Shown: positions 32,460 to 41,535, counted from the stretch's first letter. The stretch is DNA of 64,000 nt from DASXHD01 sp038239005 (GCA_038239005.1 JBBSFE010000017.1:1-64000), one strand, 5' to 3'. A program made the numbers and translations. The notes: generated by a model from the sequence alone, not told the origin.

Positions 32460-33551
32460 TCAGCCAACGACATGCAAACGACGCTTGGGCGGGTCGGCTT
32501 CGGCGCTATCCCACTCCACGAAAGGGTCGACGCCATGATCGCCTTTCACCCACAAAGCCGCCGCCCCGCAACCGCCAGCGCACGTTTCGGCATGCTCGCA
32601 ACCTCTGCAGTATGTCGGCAAGACTGCGCGATAACGGTGCGGATCACCCGACGCGAAAAGCGCGGCGACATCGAGGGCTGGGTCGAGCACGTCGCGTGCG
32701 CCAGCGATGGCGTCACGATGGAGCGCGCACTGGCGAATCTCGCCGTGAGGGCCGAGCGCGAACTCTTGGCGCGGCGTACCGATTGGGCAATCGTGAAAAT
32801 CGATTTCCGGAAAACGCGAGAGCTCCACGGCGCACGGCGGAATGGGCATCGTCGAGAAGAGCGTCACGTTTTTCTCTTCGCGCGCGATCGCCGCGGCCTG
32901 CTCGAAGGCGAGCGACACGTCTTGCCGTGAAGGCAAGAGCTCGCGCGCGAATGCGAGCGCGTAACCCGCGGGGCTGAACCGGCTGAGCGCGACCTTGCGC
33001 ACGCCGAGTGAAAGAAAAAGCCGCAGTGTTTCGCCGACGCGATCGGCGTTGCGACGTGTGATGACGATCGACCCTTCGACCGTGACGCGCGCCGCGCGAA
33101 GAAGGCCGATGCCTCGCACCGTGGATGCGAAGTGCTCGCCACCGACTTGCGCATCATGCAGCGCTGCATCGGGCCCATTGAGCGTCACCAATATGGAGAG
33201 GAGACGATGCCGCGAGAGCTTCGCTGCGATTTCCTTTGTGACGAGCCCGCCGTTCGAAATCATCTGCGCGCGAACGTGCCGCGCTCGCAAATGATCGAGC
33301 ACCGGAAAAAGCTCTTTACTGGCGAGCGGCTCGCCGCCCGTGATCGTGACGTGCTCGAGCGACACCGAATCGATCACGCGATCGATGCGCGCGAGGAGCG
33401 TCGCCAGCTCGGGCGACCCGACCGACGCGCCGCCGTCTTCGCGCCATGCGTTGTAGCAATAGTCGCAGTGCTGATTGCAAAACGCCGTCAGCTCGATGGC
33501 AAGCGAGTGCACGCGTGTGAGTGCCGCTTTCCACTCGCTATGGGCGCTCAC
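32460..33551 (-). CDS. radical SAM/SPASM-domain enzyme
   Basis: The enzyme has 363 residues from GTG 33551 (GTG 33611 would give 383 but overlap the glycosyltransferase gene by 50 nt). The radical SAM cluster motif CNQHCDYC lies at about residue 25 of the shorter form, followed by TITGGEPLASKELF. The C-terminus has SPASM-like cysteines: DCPIGT, IRQCALHRD, then CRGCEHAETCAGGCG, expected to bind two auxiliary iron-sulfur clusters. SPASM enzymes typically modify peptides (sactipeptides, sulfatase maturation, mycofactocin). Substrate is unknown, and it sits beside the Thr/Ala-rich gene at 32071. Confidence 0.87.
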   Translation of the reverse strand: MSAHSEWKAALTRVHSLAIELTAFCNQHCDYCYNAWREDGGASVGSPELATLLARIDRVIDSVSLEHVTITGGEPLASKELFPVLDHLRARHVRAQMISNGGLVTKEIAAKLSRHRLLSILVTLNGPDAALHDAQVGGEHFASTVRGIGLLRAARVTVEGSIVITRRNADRVGETLRLFLSLGVRKVALSRFSPAGYALAFARELLPSRQDVSLAFEQAAAIAREEKNVTLFSTMPIPPCAVELSRFPEIDFHDCPIGTPRQEFALGPHGEIRQCALHRDAIAGARDVLDPALDVAALFASGDPHRYRAVLPTYCRGCEHAETCAGGCGAAALWVKGDHGVDPFVEWDSAEADPPKRRLHVVG

Positions 33552-33561
33552 GGTTCGCGGG

Positions 33562-34821
33562 TCATTGTAGAGCAAGGGCCGCCAGGAGCAATCGAGCGGC
33601 GACTTCCACACCCGATTCCTCGGCGTTCATCTTCGCCCCAAGCTGCGCAGCACGCGCCGACATTTCGCTCGATTGAACGAGGCGCTTCACGATCTCGCTC
33701 AAGCGTGCCGGTGTCGTCTTCCAAAACGATTCGAAGGGCGGAGCTGCACCCAGCTCCGCGAGGCGCCGGGCCCAAAGCTGCTGCTCCATGATGAACGGCA
33801 CCACAATCGAGGGCTTTCCCGCACGAAGCGCCGCATGCGTCGTCCCCGCGCCGCCGTGATGAACCATCGCGCGGCACAGCGGCAAGAGCCTGCGATGCGG
33901 CGCCCACGGAAGGAAGTACACGTCGCCGTCGCGGCCTTCCGCCATGGTCGGGTGCTTGCTTTGCACGATGGAGCGGACGCCGGATGCCGTCGCCGCTTCA
34001 TCGACGAGACGGCGCGCGCGTTCGGGCGCCATGTGCTCCATCGAGCCGAGAGAAAATAAAACGGGCGGCTCACCTTCGTCGAGGAAGGTTTGAAGCGGCT
34101 GCGAAGGCCTCCACACCTCGAGGCGATCGCCGACGATGAATTCACCGCACACGTGGTGCGTCGAGCTCCAATCGGGCGCCTGCGGACAAAGCGTCGGGCT
34201 TGCCGCGTGGAGGTTGAGCACATCGGAGTGCACGACGTCGGGGACGGCATGACGAATCGGCGGGAGCCCGTGCTTGGCAAAAAACTCCGCGGGCGCTTTG
34301 CGAAACGCCATGTCGAGCATGACGTTCAGCGCGGCCCATCGCATCGAGTTCAGCCAACCCCAATTCGCCAGACCCGGCGGCGGCACCGTGCGAGACGGCA
34401 CGACTGGATAATAGTCGACGACGACGAACGGTTTCTTCGTCTTCAGTGCCGCGGCCTTCGCGTACCACGACGAGGAGCCGCCGATGACGACGTCCGACTC
34501 CGCAGCCGATGCAAGTGCGGCTTCGTACATTTCGTCGACGTAAGGCGTGAAGAGCTCGTCTAGCACGGCTTGCAACACCTTCGACGGATTCGCACTCGAC
34601 GCATCGCGCGCAATCTCAGCGAGCGATGTGCTCATCGATTCAGGCACGACGCGAAGCGCGACATCCGCTGCGCCGCACGCATCGGCGTAACTTTTCCCAT
34701 CGACGGGACTAAGGACCATGCGTGGCTCGTGACCATCCGCGCGAAGCCGCGCCGCGAGCGCAACGAGCGGGCGCAAGTCTCCTTCGGAGCCCCAACCGTG
34801 AATGCTCACACGCAACGCCAC
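33562..34821 (-). CDS. GT1/MGT-family glycosyltransferase
   Basis: The 419-residue GT-B glycosyltransferase starts at GTG 34821. It begins VSIHGWGSEGDLRPLVALA, the Gly-rich N-terminal loop, and near the C-terminus has the nucleotide-sugar signature: HRRLLPLCRAMVHHGGAGTT, AALRAGKPSIVVPFIMEQQLW and AELGAAPPF. This is the HxGxGT and D/EQ pattern of macrolide, steroid and UDP-glucuronosyl transferases. It is in an operon between the ComJ-like gene (nine-base gap) and the radical SAM gene, so it may glycosylate the same product. Confidence 0.88.
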   Translation of the reverse strand: MALRVSIHGWGSEGDLRPLVALAARLRADGHEPRMVLSPVDGKSYADACGAADVALRVVPESMSTSLAEIARDASSANPSKVLQAVLDELFTPYVDEMYEAALASAAESDVVIGGSSSWYAKAAALKTKKPFVVVDYYPVVPSRTVPPPGLANWGWLNSMRWAALNVMLDMAFRKAPAEFFAKHGLPPIRHAVPDVVHSDVLNLHAASPTLCPQAPDWSSTHHVCGEFIVGDRLEVWRPSQPLQTFLDEGEPPVLFSLGSMEHMAPERARRLVDEAATASGVRSIVQSKHPTMAEGRDGDVYFLPWAPHRRLLPLCRAMVHHGGAGTTHAALRAGKPSIVVPFIMEQQLWARRLAELGAAPPFESFWKTTPARLSEIVKRLVQSSEMSARAAQLGAKMNAEESGVEVAARLLLAALALQ

Positions 34822-34830
34822 GTGCGGAGA

Positions 34831-36135
34831 TTACACGCCCGGTTGCACGAATGTTTTCTTCGGCGGCTTGCCGTGCTCGAGCTTGATGCACTTTGGAGCG
34901 TCGAGTGCGCTCGGCGGGTAGAAGTCGAGTGTCACGTCGAACGCGCGCAGACCGACTTCGGCGTCTTCTTTTGCGGCGCGCTTCGGAAAGAAGCACGCGA
35001 GCACGTTGTAGCGGCCGTTCGGAATGAGGACCTCGTCGTCTTCATCGTCATCGCCGCCCGTCACGCTTCGCACGAACAGCGGACCCGACACGACGAATGG
35101 AAACGCGACGGCTTGAACCGCTGCTTCAATCTTGGCCTTGGGCTCCCCGCGCGCGACCGCGAGCGTGACGACGCACTCGGCCGTGTCGGTGGGCGTCGCA
35201 ATCCCGACCTTCGTCGCAAAAAGAGAGAAGCCTTGTGGCGACTCGCGCTTGTGTTGAAAGAACACTTCATCCGGGTCCGACTCCGCATGCCCCACGTGAA
35301 ATTGGCTGTATTCTGCAGATACCGTCCGGCGAGCGGGTTTCCCGGCCTTTGCCGGCGCAGCGCTCGCTTTCGGTACGGCCGCTGCGATCGCCCGACACAA
35401 AGTCTTCGCTTGGTCTTTCGGTAGCGCAACGAGCGGCGCAAGGAGCCCTTCGGCGATGGCTTTTGCAAGAACCGGCAAGCACAGCGCTTCGTGGATTTCC
35501 CAATCGAGAAGGTGCGAGCCAAGCACGGGGAGCCACCCCGCGATGCGATCACGGGCGCCATGGCGGAGCGCGAGGTCGAACACGAGCGCGATCTCCTGAC
35601 CGTATCCTGCGCCTCGATCCTCGGGATCGTTGCACCATGCATCCATGTATTTCGTGAACGCGGCGAGCGCCTCCGGCTCGGTCGAAGTCGAAGACGCGAG
35701 CAGCTGCGCTTTTCGATAGAGCTCGCGACCTTCGAGCGCAGTCCACTTTGCTTTCGGTTTACGGAACTGCGTGTAGGCGTCGTCGGTGAGACGCTCGCGC
35801 ACGACCTCTTCGCTGACGCGCAAACGCTCCGCGAACGTCTTTGCCGACGCGAGAAATTCGGTCGCCGGCTCGCCCTTCGTGAGATCGCCGAGTCCCGCGG
35901 CCGCGCAGAACCCGTCCATCGGTCCGGTGCCGAGTGCGTGAACGACCTCGGTGGGTCGCGGCAGCTTGCCGCCGTAGATCAGCCGAACGATCGCGGTCGC
36001 CTCCGCGACATGGCCCGCGGCGACGAACACGAGAAATGCCTCGTGCAAGATGCCATACACCTTGGCCGGTTTCGCTTTTGCGAGCCTCTTCGCGCTTGCA
36101 GCGAGCGTCGACGCATACGGACTCTTCTTGGTCAT
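34831..36135 (-). CDS. 434-aa protein with C-terminal ComJ-like domain
   Basis: The protein has 434 residues from ATG 36135. The N-terminal 270 residues are helical with no motif recognised (LAKAKPAKVYGILHEAFLVF). The C-terminal 150 residues resemble the competence-protein-J/nuclease-inhibitor domain in pattern: EYSQFHVGHAE, ESPQGFSLFATKVGIATPTD, AVQAVAFPFVVSGPLFVRSV, an acidic GGDDDEDDE loop and IPNGRYNVLACFF. ComJ inhibits a nuclease in Bacillus; whether this protein does so is unknown. It heads the minus-strand operon of five genes. Long upstream extension to 36531 is a GC artefact. Confidence 0.6.
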   Translation of the reverse strand: MTKKSPYASTLAASAKRLAKAKPAKVYGILHEAFLVFVAAGHVAEATAIVRLIYGGKLPRPTEVVHALGTGPMDGFCAAAGLGDLTKGEPATEFLASAKTFAERLRVSEEVVRERLTDDAYTQFRKPKAKWTALEGRELYRKAQLLASSTSTEPEALAAFTKYMDAWCNDPEDRGAGYGQEIALVFDLALRHGARDRIAGWLPVLGSHLLDWEIHEALCLPVLAKAIAEGLLAPLVALPKDQAKTLCRAIAAAVPKASAAPAKAGKPARRTVSAEYSQFHVGHAESDPDEVFFQHKRESPQGFSLFATKVGIATPTDTAECVVTLAVARGEPKAKIEAAVQAVAFPFVVSGPLFVRSVTGGDDDEDDEVLIPNGRYNVLACFFPKRAAKEDAEVGLRAFDVTLDFYPPSALDAPKCIKLEHGKPPKKTFVQPGV

Positions 36136-36156
36136 CGCCTCCCGTAATATGAGCGC

Positions 36157-36756
36157 GTGCTCGAATCTGCAAACCCCCTTCGTGGCGCCGCGCTTCTCGA
36201 GCGACTGCTCGCGATTCCTCCGCGCGAACGCGACGCATGGGTCGATGCGCTTCTCGGATTCGAGGACGTGCCCGCGGATGTCGAGCTTCCGCGCGGATCG
36301 GTTCCGTATCTCCCGTGCGGCGTCGACGCGATCATCGCGATGGTGCGTGAGGTTCCTCTCGAACGCGACGATGTGCTCGTCGATCTCGGATCGGGTCTCG
36401 GGCGTGTGGTGATGCTCGCGCATTTGCTTTCCGGCGCAGGTGCTCGCGGCGTCGAGATCCAAGCGCAACTCGTGGAGCGTGCCCGCGCGCGATGCGTCGC
36501 GCTCGGCCTCACCGATGTGTCGTTCATTCACGCGAACGTCGTCGACGTCGAGCTCGATGGGTCGGTATTTTTTCTCTACGCACCATTCAATGGCCCGATG
36601 CTCGGAGCGGTGCTTTCTCGTCTCGAGGACGTGGCTCGACGAAGACGCATCGCCGTGTGCGCAGTCGACCTCGAGCTCGATGTGCCGTGGCTTTCGCCAA
36701 GAAAGACTTCGTGCGCCTCGCTCGTCGTGTACGAGCTAAGTTTCCTCACCACGTGA
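36157..36756 (+). CDS. SAM-dependent methyltransferase
   Basis: The 199-residue protein starts at GTG 36157. It contains motif I VLVDLGSGLGRVVMLAHLL (about residue 75), GARGVEIQAQLVERAR as the acidic post-I loop, and VFFLYAPFNGPMLGAVLSRL. The N-terminal part has VPYLPCGVDAIIAM, typical of small class I methyltransferases of unknown substrate. It is divergent from the ComJ-like gene (21 bases between starts) and overlaps the convergent lipoprotein gene by 11 nt. Confidence 0.82.
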   Translation: MLESANPLRGAALLERLLAIPPRERDAWVDALLGFEDVPADVELPRGSVPYLPCGVDAIIAMVREVPLERDDVLVDLGSGLGRVVMLAHLLSGAGARGVEIQAQLVERARARCVALGLTDVSFIHANVVDVELDGSVFFLYAPFNGPMLGAVLSRLEDVARRRRIAVCAVDLELDVPWLSPRKTSCASLVVYELSFLTT

Positions 36757-38026
36757 TGCTGACGGTGCCGTCGCCGGTTTGCGTGCCCGACGAGGTCGAG
36801 CTCGCCGTGACGCCACCGACGTACGACGAGCCACCTGCTCCGCCGCCACCGCCAACACCACTGCCGGTCGCTGCGCCACCACCACCGCCGCCGCCGTAGT
36901 AACCGCCACCGCCGCCGCCACCAGCTACGTCCCAGGCTCCCGCAGCGCCAGCACCGCCCGTTCCTTGTGCGCCGACCGTGCCTGCGGTTCCCGCGCCGTC
37001 ACCGGATCCGCCGGCGCCACCCGCGCTTTGTGTTCCGCCGCTGCCGCCATTGATGCCTGAGCCCGGATATCCGTAGCCGCAATTCGATGCGGCGCCGCCG
37101 TTCGTGCCGGTGGTTCCGCCGCCGCCGCCATTGCCTCCGCCGCAGCCGCACGGGCGACATGTTCCGTAGCAGTAGTCGCGACCTGATCCTCCACCGCCCG
37201 CTGCCGCAATCACGATGTTCGAAACCGCGGAGCCGCCTTGACGCACGTCGGACATTCCTCCTCCGCCGCCCGCGTAACCGCCTGTGCATCCGCTGCCCGC
37301 GGTGCTGTTACCGCCGGACGCGCCGCCGTTGAATCCGCCGCCGCCGCTCGCGCTGCCTTGCCCGCCAACGTTCACATACAAAGTTTGACCGGCCGTGACC
37401 GCAAGCGTGCCGGTCGCGGAGCCGCCCTTGCCGAACGTGTGAACGCTCGAGAGCACGTCGGTTGCGTTTGCGCCTTGCGCGCCCGCCATCGTGATCGTCA
37501 CGGACGTGATGCCGCACGGCACCGTGAACGTTTGCTGCGAGCCGCTGTACGAGAACACTTGCGTCGAGTGACCGCAGTCGCACTTGCCGAGCGCGCAGCC
37601 TGCGTCGTTCGGGCACACGACGCCGCACACGCCGCAGTTGAGCTGATCATTTTGCAAGTCAGCGCAGTGAGGCGCGCCGGCATCGGGAATGCAGAGCGAC
37701 TTGGGCGCGCACGCGGACGTGCACACCCCGGCTTCGCAAAGCTCGACTTGGGCGAGGCACACGTTGGTGCAACTGCCGCAATGATTGTCGTCGGTCTTGG
37801 TGTCGGCGCAAACCGCTTTGCCACCTTCGACGTTGCACGCGATCTCGCCCGATGGGCAACCGCCATCGGCGGTGGGAACTGTGACGTCGGCGTTGCTCGC
37901 GCCGTCACCGCTGCTCGTGCTTCCGTCGCTGCTCGTGCTCCCATCGGGAAGCTCCGTCACAACCGCGGTTGCACACGCCGCCGCGACCGCGGCAACGGCC
38001 AACAAAATGTAAAGCCTTGCCCGCAT
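36746..38026 (-). CDS. glycine-rich Cys-repeat lipoprotein
   Basis: The 426-residue lipoprotein has lipobox AAAC (about residue 18), an acidic Ser/Gly tether, two CGxC-type repeats (DNHCGSCTNVC, NCGVCGVVC) to about residue 140, then a beta domain (TFTVPCGITSVTITMAGAQG) that opens a very Gly-rich region with runs of up to seven Gly to residue 420. The region from ITSVTITMAGAQGAN on matches the glycine-rich domain type also seen in the protein at 40291, so the two look like paralogues. A surface or matrix role is inferred; composition is close to PE-PGRS-like proteins. Confidence 0.72.
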   Translation of the reverse strand: MRARLYILLAVAAVAAACATAVVTELPDGSTSSDGSTSSGDGASNADVTVPTADGGCPSGEIACNVEGGKAVCADTKTDDNHCGSCTNVCLAQVELCEAGVCTSACAPKSLCIPDAGAPHCADLQNDQLNCGVCGVVCPNDAGCALGKCDCGHSTQVFSYSGSQQTFTVPCGITSVTITMAGAQGANATDVLSSVHTFGKGGSATGTLAVTAGQTLYVNVGGQGSASGGGGFNGGASGGNSTAGSGCTGGYAGGGGGMSDVRQGGSAVSNIVIAAAGGGGSGRDYCYGTCRPCGCGGGNGGGGGTTGTNGGAASNCGYGYPGSGINGGSGGTQSAGGAGGSGDGAGTAGTVGAQGTGGAGAAGAWDVAGGGGGGGYYGGGGGGGAATGSGVGGGGGAGGSSYVGGVTASSTSSGTQTGDGTVSITW

Positions 38027-38052
38027 GTCACAATCTTATGCGAAAAAGCGCC

Positions 38053-38787
38053 ATGACCAAGACCGACATCACGACGCGCGACGGGAAATGCCCGAGTTAC
38101 GCCTGGCGCCCGGAGGGCAATGGCCCTTGGCCCGCGGTGCTCGTGTTCATGGATGGCATCGGCATTCGTCCCGCAATGTTCGAAATCGCCGAGAAAATCG
38201 CGGCGCACGGGTACTTCACGCTGTTGCCGGATCTCTTCTATCGCGCCGGCCCGTACGAGCCGATGGACGCGAAGACCGTGTTCAGCGATCCGGAAAAACG
38301 AAAGGTGCTGATGGAGAAATTTTTCGCCGTGACGTCGGTCGCGAACGTCATGTCCGACGCAGGCGCGTTCCTCGATTGGCTCGCCGCGCAACCCGACGTG
38401 AAACCGGGCGGCGTCGGAACGACCGGCTACTGCATGGGCGGAATGATGTCGCTCACGGCGGCAGGCACGTATCCCGATCGCATCGTCGCGACGGCCACGT
38501 ATCACGGTGCCCGGCTCGCAACCGACGCACCCGAGAGCCCGCATCTGCTCGCGCCGAAAATGAAATCGCGTGTCTACGTCGCCGGCGCGATCGAAGACGC
38601 ATCGTTCACGGACGAAATGAAAGCTCGCCTCGAAGATGCACTCACGAAGGCCGGCGTCGATCACAAAATCGAAACGTACCCAGCGAAGCACGGCTGGGTG
38701 CCGACCGACACTCTGGCACACGACGTTTCCGCCGCCGAGCGCCACTGGAAAACGCTGTTCGAGCTCCTCGACGCGAAGCTGAAATAG
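38053..38787 (+). CDS. dienelactone hydrolase family protein
   Basis: The protein has 244 residues from ATG 38053 (ATG 38038 possible). The alpha/beta-hydrolase features are AVLVFMDGIGIR, the nucleophile elbow GYCMGGMMSL with Cys as nucleophile (GxCxGG, about residue 125), the acid in DASFTDEM (about 187), and the His in YPAKHGWVPTD near 215. This Cys-Asp-His triad is that of dienelactone hydrolases. The activity on dienelactone is not proven; many members act on other esters. Confidence 0.9.
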   Translation: MTKTDITTRDGKCPSYAWRPEGNGPWPAVLVFMDGIGIRPAMFEIAEKIAAHGYFTLLPDLFYRAGPYEPMDAKTVFSDPEKRKVLMEKFFAVTSVANVMSDAGAFLDWLAAQPDVKPGGVGTTGYCMGGMMSLTAAGTYPDRIVATATYHGARLATDAPESPHLLAPKMKSRVYVAGAIEDASFTDEMKARLEDALTKAGVDHKIETYPAKHGWVPTDTLAHDVSAAERHWKTLFELLDAKLK

Positions 38788-38875
38788 CGGCCCAATGAGG
38801 GGTTGTGACCAAACGCTGACGCAATGCGCGTCAAGACGTGACGGTGGGGTTCGGTGCAGCCGGTAGGGTCCAGCG

Positions 38876-39655
38876 ATGCACGCTCAGGCGTTTCGTGACC
38901 TCGGTCGGGATTTTTTCGATCACGCGGAGGAGAAGCGCCGGTGGAACGTCACGCAGGACATCCCTTGGGCGGACATCAAGATTCGCGCGATCGATGACGA
39001 TCTCGTCGACATCCTCGAGGCGTTTTACTGCACCGAGATGTACCTGCCGGATTACACGGCGCGGCTTCTTCATCTCAATCGACAGAACCAAGGGCTCGCG
39101 TGGTTTCTCGCGAACTGGGGCTACGAAGAGTCGAAGCACTCGCGCGTGATCGAGGAGTGGCTGATTCGTTCGGGTCGTCGCAGCGAAAAGCAGATGGAGC
39201 AGCTCAACGAGGACATCCTCGCGGGCCAGTGGTTGCTTCCGTTCGAGACGAGCCGGCAGATGCTCGTGTACGCGCTGCTTCAAGAGCTCGCCACGCAGCT
39301 CAGTTACATCAATCTGTCGAAGCTGACGGCGCCCGCGGGCGACACGGCGCTTCAGCGCTTGCTCCTCTTGATCGCAGGCGACGAAGGCAGCCATCACAAG
39401 ATGTTTGCAAACTGCATCAAAGTGCATCTCGAGAGCGACCGCGCCGAAACGCTGAAAGACATCGCGCACGTCATCCAAAACTTCGAGATGCCCGCGCACG
39501 ACGTGATTCCCGATTGGCCGCGCCGCGGCGCGATGATCGAGCGCTACAACGTGTTCGGCCCGCGTCCGTTCGTGCGGCGCGTGCTCTTGCCCGCGCTCGA
39601 TCACATCGGCGTCGACCGCCGCGAGCTGCCGCGGACTTCGCTCACTCAAGCATGA
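38876..39655 (+). CDS. acyl-ACP desaturase-like diiron protein
   Basis: The 259-residue protein shows the plant-type stearoyl-ACP desaturase/FA_desaturase_2 pattern: E in LEAFYCTEMYLPDY (about residue 58), NWGYEESKHSRVIEEWLIR (about 80-95) and LIAGDEGSHHKMFANCIK (about 160-175). These supply the E-ExxH-E-ExxH diiron ligands. It begins after 88 nt of intergenic DNA following the dienelactone hydrolase gene. Such bacterial enzymes (DesA-type) introduce double bonds into ACP-bound acyl chains. No ferredoxin partner lies nearby. Confidence 0.87.
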   Translation: MHAQAFRDLGRDFFDHAEEKRRWNVTQDIPWADIKIRAIDDDLVDILEAFYCTEMYLPDYTARLLHLNRQNQGLAWFLANWGYEESKHSRVIEEWLIRSGRRSEKQMEQLNEDILAGQWLLPFETSRQMLVYALLQELATQLSYINLSKLTAPAGDTALQRLLLLIAGDEGSHHKMFANCIKVHLESDRAETLKDIAHVIQNFEMPAHDVIPDWPRRGAMIERYNVFGPRPFVRRVLLPALDHIGVDRRELPRTSLTQA

Positions 39656-39778
39656 GCTGACGACACGCAAACCCCGTCGCGCGATCCCCTTGACGCGGGA
39701 ATCGAGGTGATTACGGGTGTGGGCATCAAGAAGTCGCCGCTCACGGTGGGCGGCGCGAACGCTGAAAAGAGGTGCGCC

Positions 39779-40210
39779 ATGTTGACTGCTTGGAACGCCG
39801 TTTCGACGCTCGATCGCATGTTCGACGACATGATGGGATCCGCGCTCGGAGCGGCAACGAATCCGCGAACTTTCAACCCCGACATCGACGTCCGCACGAA
39901 CGACGAGCAAATCGTGCTCGTATGTGACGTGCCCGGCGTCAAGCGCGACGACATCGACATTACGCTTCATCAGCACGTGCTCACCATCAAAGGCGCGCGG
40001 CTGTTCGATGCGAAAGAGTCCGAACAGGTCGTGCTCGGTCGCAGCTACGGATCGTTCAGTCGGTCGTTCACGCTGCCCGAGTCACTCGACGAATCGAAGC
40101 TGACCGCCGACCTCACCGACGGCGTGCTCACGATCCGCATTCCCAAACCGCCGAGAGCCAAGCCGCTCAAGGTACCCATCGGCGACGGCGCCAAACAAAT
40201 CGCCAAGTGA
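39779..40210 (+). CDS. Hsp20/small heat-shock protein
   Basis: The 143-residue protein has the alpha-crystallin domain at about residues 40-130: FNPDIDVRTNDEQIVLVCDV, PGVKRDDIDITLHQHVLTIK, RSYGSFSRSFTLPESLDE, and ADLTDGVLTIRIPKPP. ATG 39779 is preferred over 39707 because AGAGGTG lies seven nt upstream. It should form oligomeric ATP-independent chaperones in the cytoplasm. No heat-shock promoter could be identified with certainty. Confidence 0.93.
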   Translation: MLTAWNAVSTLDRMFDDMMGSALGAATNPRTFNPDIDVRTNDEQIVLVCDVPGVKRDDIDITLHQHVLTIKGARLFDAKESEQVVLGRSYGSFSRSFTLPESLDESKLTADLTDGVLTIRIPKPPRAKPLKVPIGDGAKQIAK

Positions 40211-40290
40211 CAAACTCGCGACGACGAAGCGCGCGGTTGCGCGTGTAAAGCGTGCAACTGCGCGCTCGTGCGCTGAGATATCCTCCGAGC

Positions 40291-41523
40291 ATGCGGAGAT
40301 GGGGAGCCCTCCTGGCGCTCTTCGTGTGCGCGGCGTGCGGACTTTTTCCGGACCTCGCCGGCCTCGTCGATGGTGGGTCAATCGACGCGCCCGATCACGG
40401 CTTCACCCTCGACGCGGCTCCCACGTTCGTCGCGATGGACCCAGGAGACGCGCCCGTCGCCGTGAACATCACGGCAACACGTGCGGCCGGTTTCGCGGAT
40501 GCAATCGCGCTCGCGGTATCGGGCGGCGTCGGAACGATCTCGACGCCAGCGCCAATCGGGCAAGGCAATGTCTCGAGCTCGCTGACGATCTCCATTGACC
40601 CGAGCACCACAGCGCGCGGCGATTTCACATTTGCGATCACTGGGTCGAGCGGTGCTTTCACCGGGCAGACGACGTTCATCCTTCACATCGGAAGCTTGCT
40701 CGCTCCGGACGATGCGGGCGTCGTCGTCGTGCCGCAAGGCGCGCACGCCATCGTCGTGAAAGCGTGGGGCGCCGGTGGGGGTTGCGGCTCTTACGGCGCG
40801 ACCGGCAGCTGCGCGAGCGGCGCGTCGTTCGGAGGAGGAGGCGGATACGCATCCGCGATCTTCGACCTTGTCGGCGGCACCAGCTTCGTCGTCGTTCCTG
40901 CCACAGGCGGCGCGAGCTCGAACGTCTCGTTCGCGGGCGGCGCAGGCGGTGGATTTTCCGGCGTGCGCGCTGGCGCCGATTGGATCTTGATCGCCGGTGG
41001 CGGAGGAGGTGGCGGCGGCGCGTTCGCCACCGGAAATGGCGGAAGCGGCGGCGGCAACATCGGCCACGCGGGCTCGGGAAAATGTGCGGGCAGCGGCGGC
41101 ACCGAAACATCCGGCGGCGCAGGCGAATGCAGCGACGCTAGTGTCCTCGGCACGGCCCTTCGAGGCGGAGATGGCCAAGACGAAAAAACGACTCCCGCGT
41201 CGATCGGCGGCCTGCCCGGCGGCGGAGCAGGCGGGACCGGCGGCTTCGGATCAGGAGCAGGAGGAGGTGGTGGTGGGTGGTTCGGCGGTGGAGGCGGCAC
41301 GATCTACGATTGCGAGGACAACAGTGGCGGCGGGGGCAGCGGCCACGTGAGCGACGCCGGTCGCGACGCGACATTCGTAACCACGGACGCCGCTACGCCC
41401 ATCGCGGCCAACGACACGGACACCGACTACGCGAGCGGCAGCGCGATCGGTTGCAACGTATTTTCGAAAAAAGGAACGGGTGGCTCGCCCGGCCGCGTCG
41501 TCGTGCGGCTCGTCAAACCCTGA
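40291..41523 (+). CDS. glycine-rich lipoprotein
   Basis: The 410-residue precursor starts MRRWGALLALFVCAACG with lipobox Cys (about 16), then FPDLAGLVDGGS tether. Residues about 35-140 form a beta-sandwich (AVNITATRAAGFADAIALAV), and the rest is a Gly-rich domain with long GGG runs interrupted by short strands (AIVVKAWGAGGGCGSYGATG, WILIAGGGGGG, RVVVRLVKP at the end). It is a relative of the lipoprotein at 36746, without the cysteine repeats. Surface location is expected; function unknown. Confidence 0.73.
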   Translation: MRRWGALLALFVCAACGLFPDLAGLVDGGSIDAPDHGFTLDAAPTFVAMDPGDAPVAVNITATRAAGFADAIALAVSGGVGTISTPAPIGQGNVSSSLTISIDPSTTARGDFTFAITGSSGAFTGQTTFILHIGSLLAPDDAGVVVVPQGAHAIVVKAWGAGGGCGSYGATGSCASGASFGGGGGYASAIFDLVGGTSFVVVPATGGASSNVSFAGGAGGGFSGVRAGADWILIAGGGGGGGGAFATGNGGSGGGNIGHAGSGKCAGSGGTETSGGAGECSDASVLGTALRGGDGQDEKTTPASIGGLPGGGAGGTGGFGSGAGGGGGGWFGGGGGTIYDCEDNSGGGGSGHVSDAGRDATFVTTDAATPIAANDTDTDYASGSAIGCNVFSKKGTGGSPGRVVVRLVKP

Positions 41524-41535
41524 GCCTCGCAGAGC

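Noticed and set aside
39656..39778. Heat-shock (sigma-32) promoter ahead of the Hsp20 gene
   Set aside because: A TTGACG at 39691 exists, but no CCCCAT-type -10 element at a fitting distance was seen.
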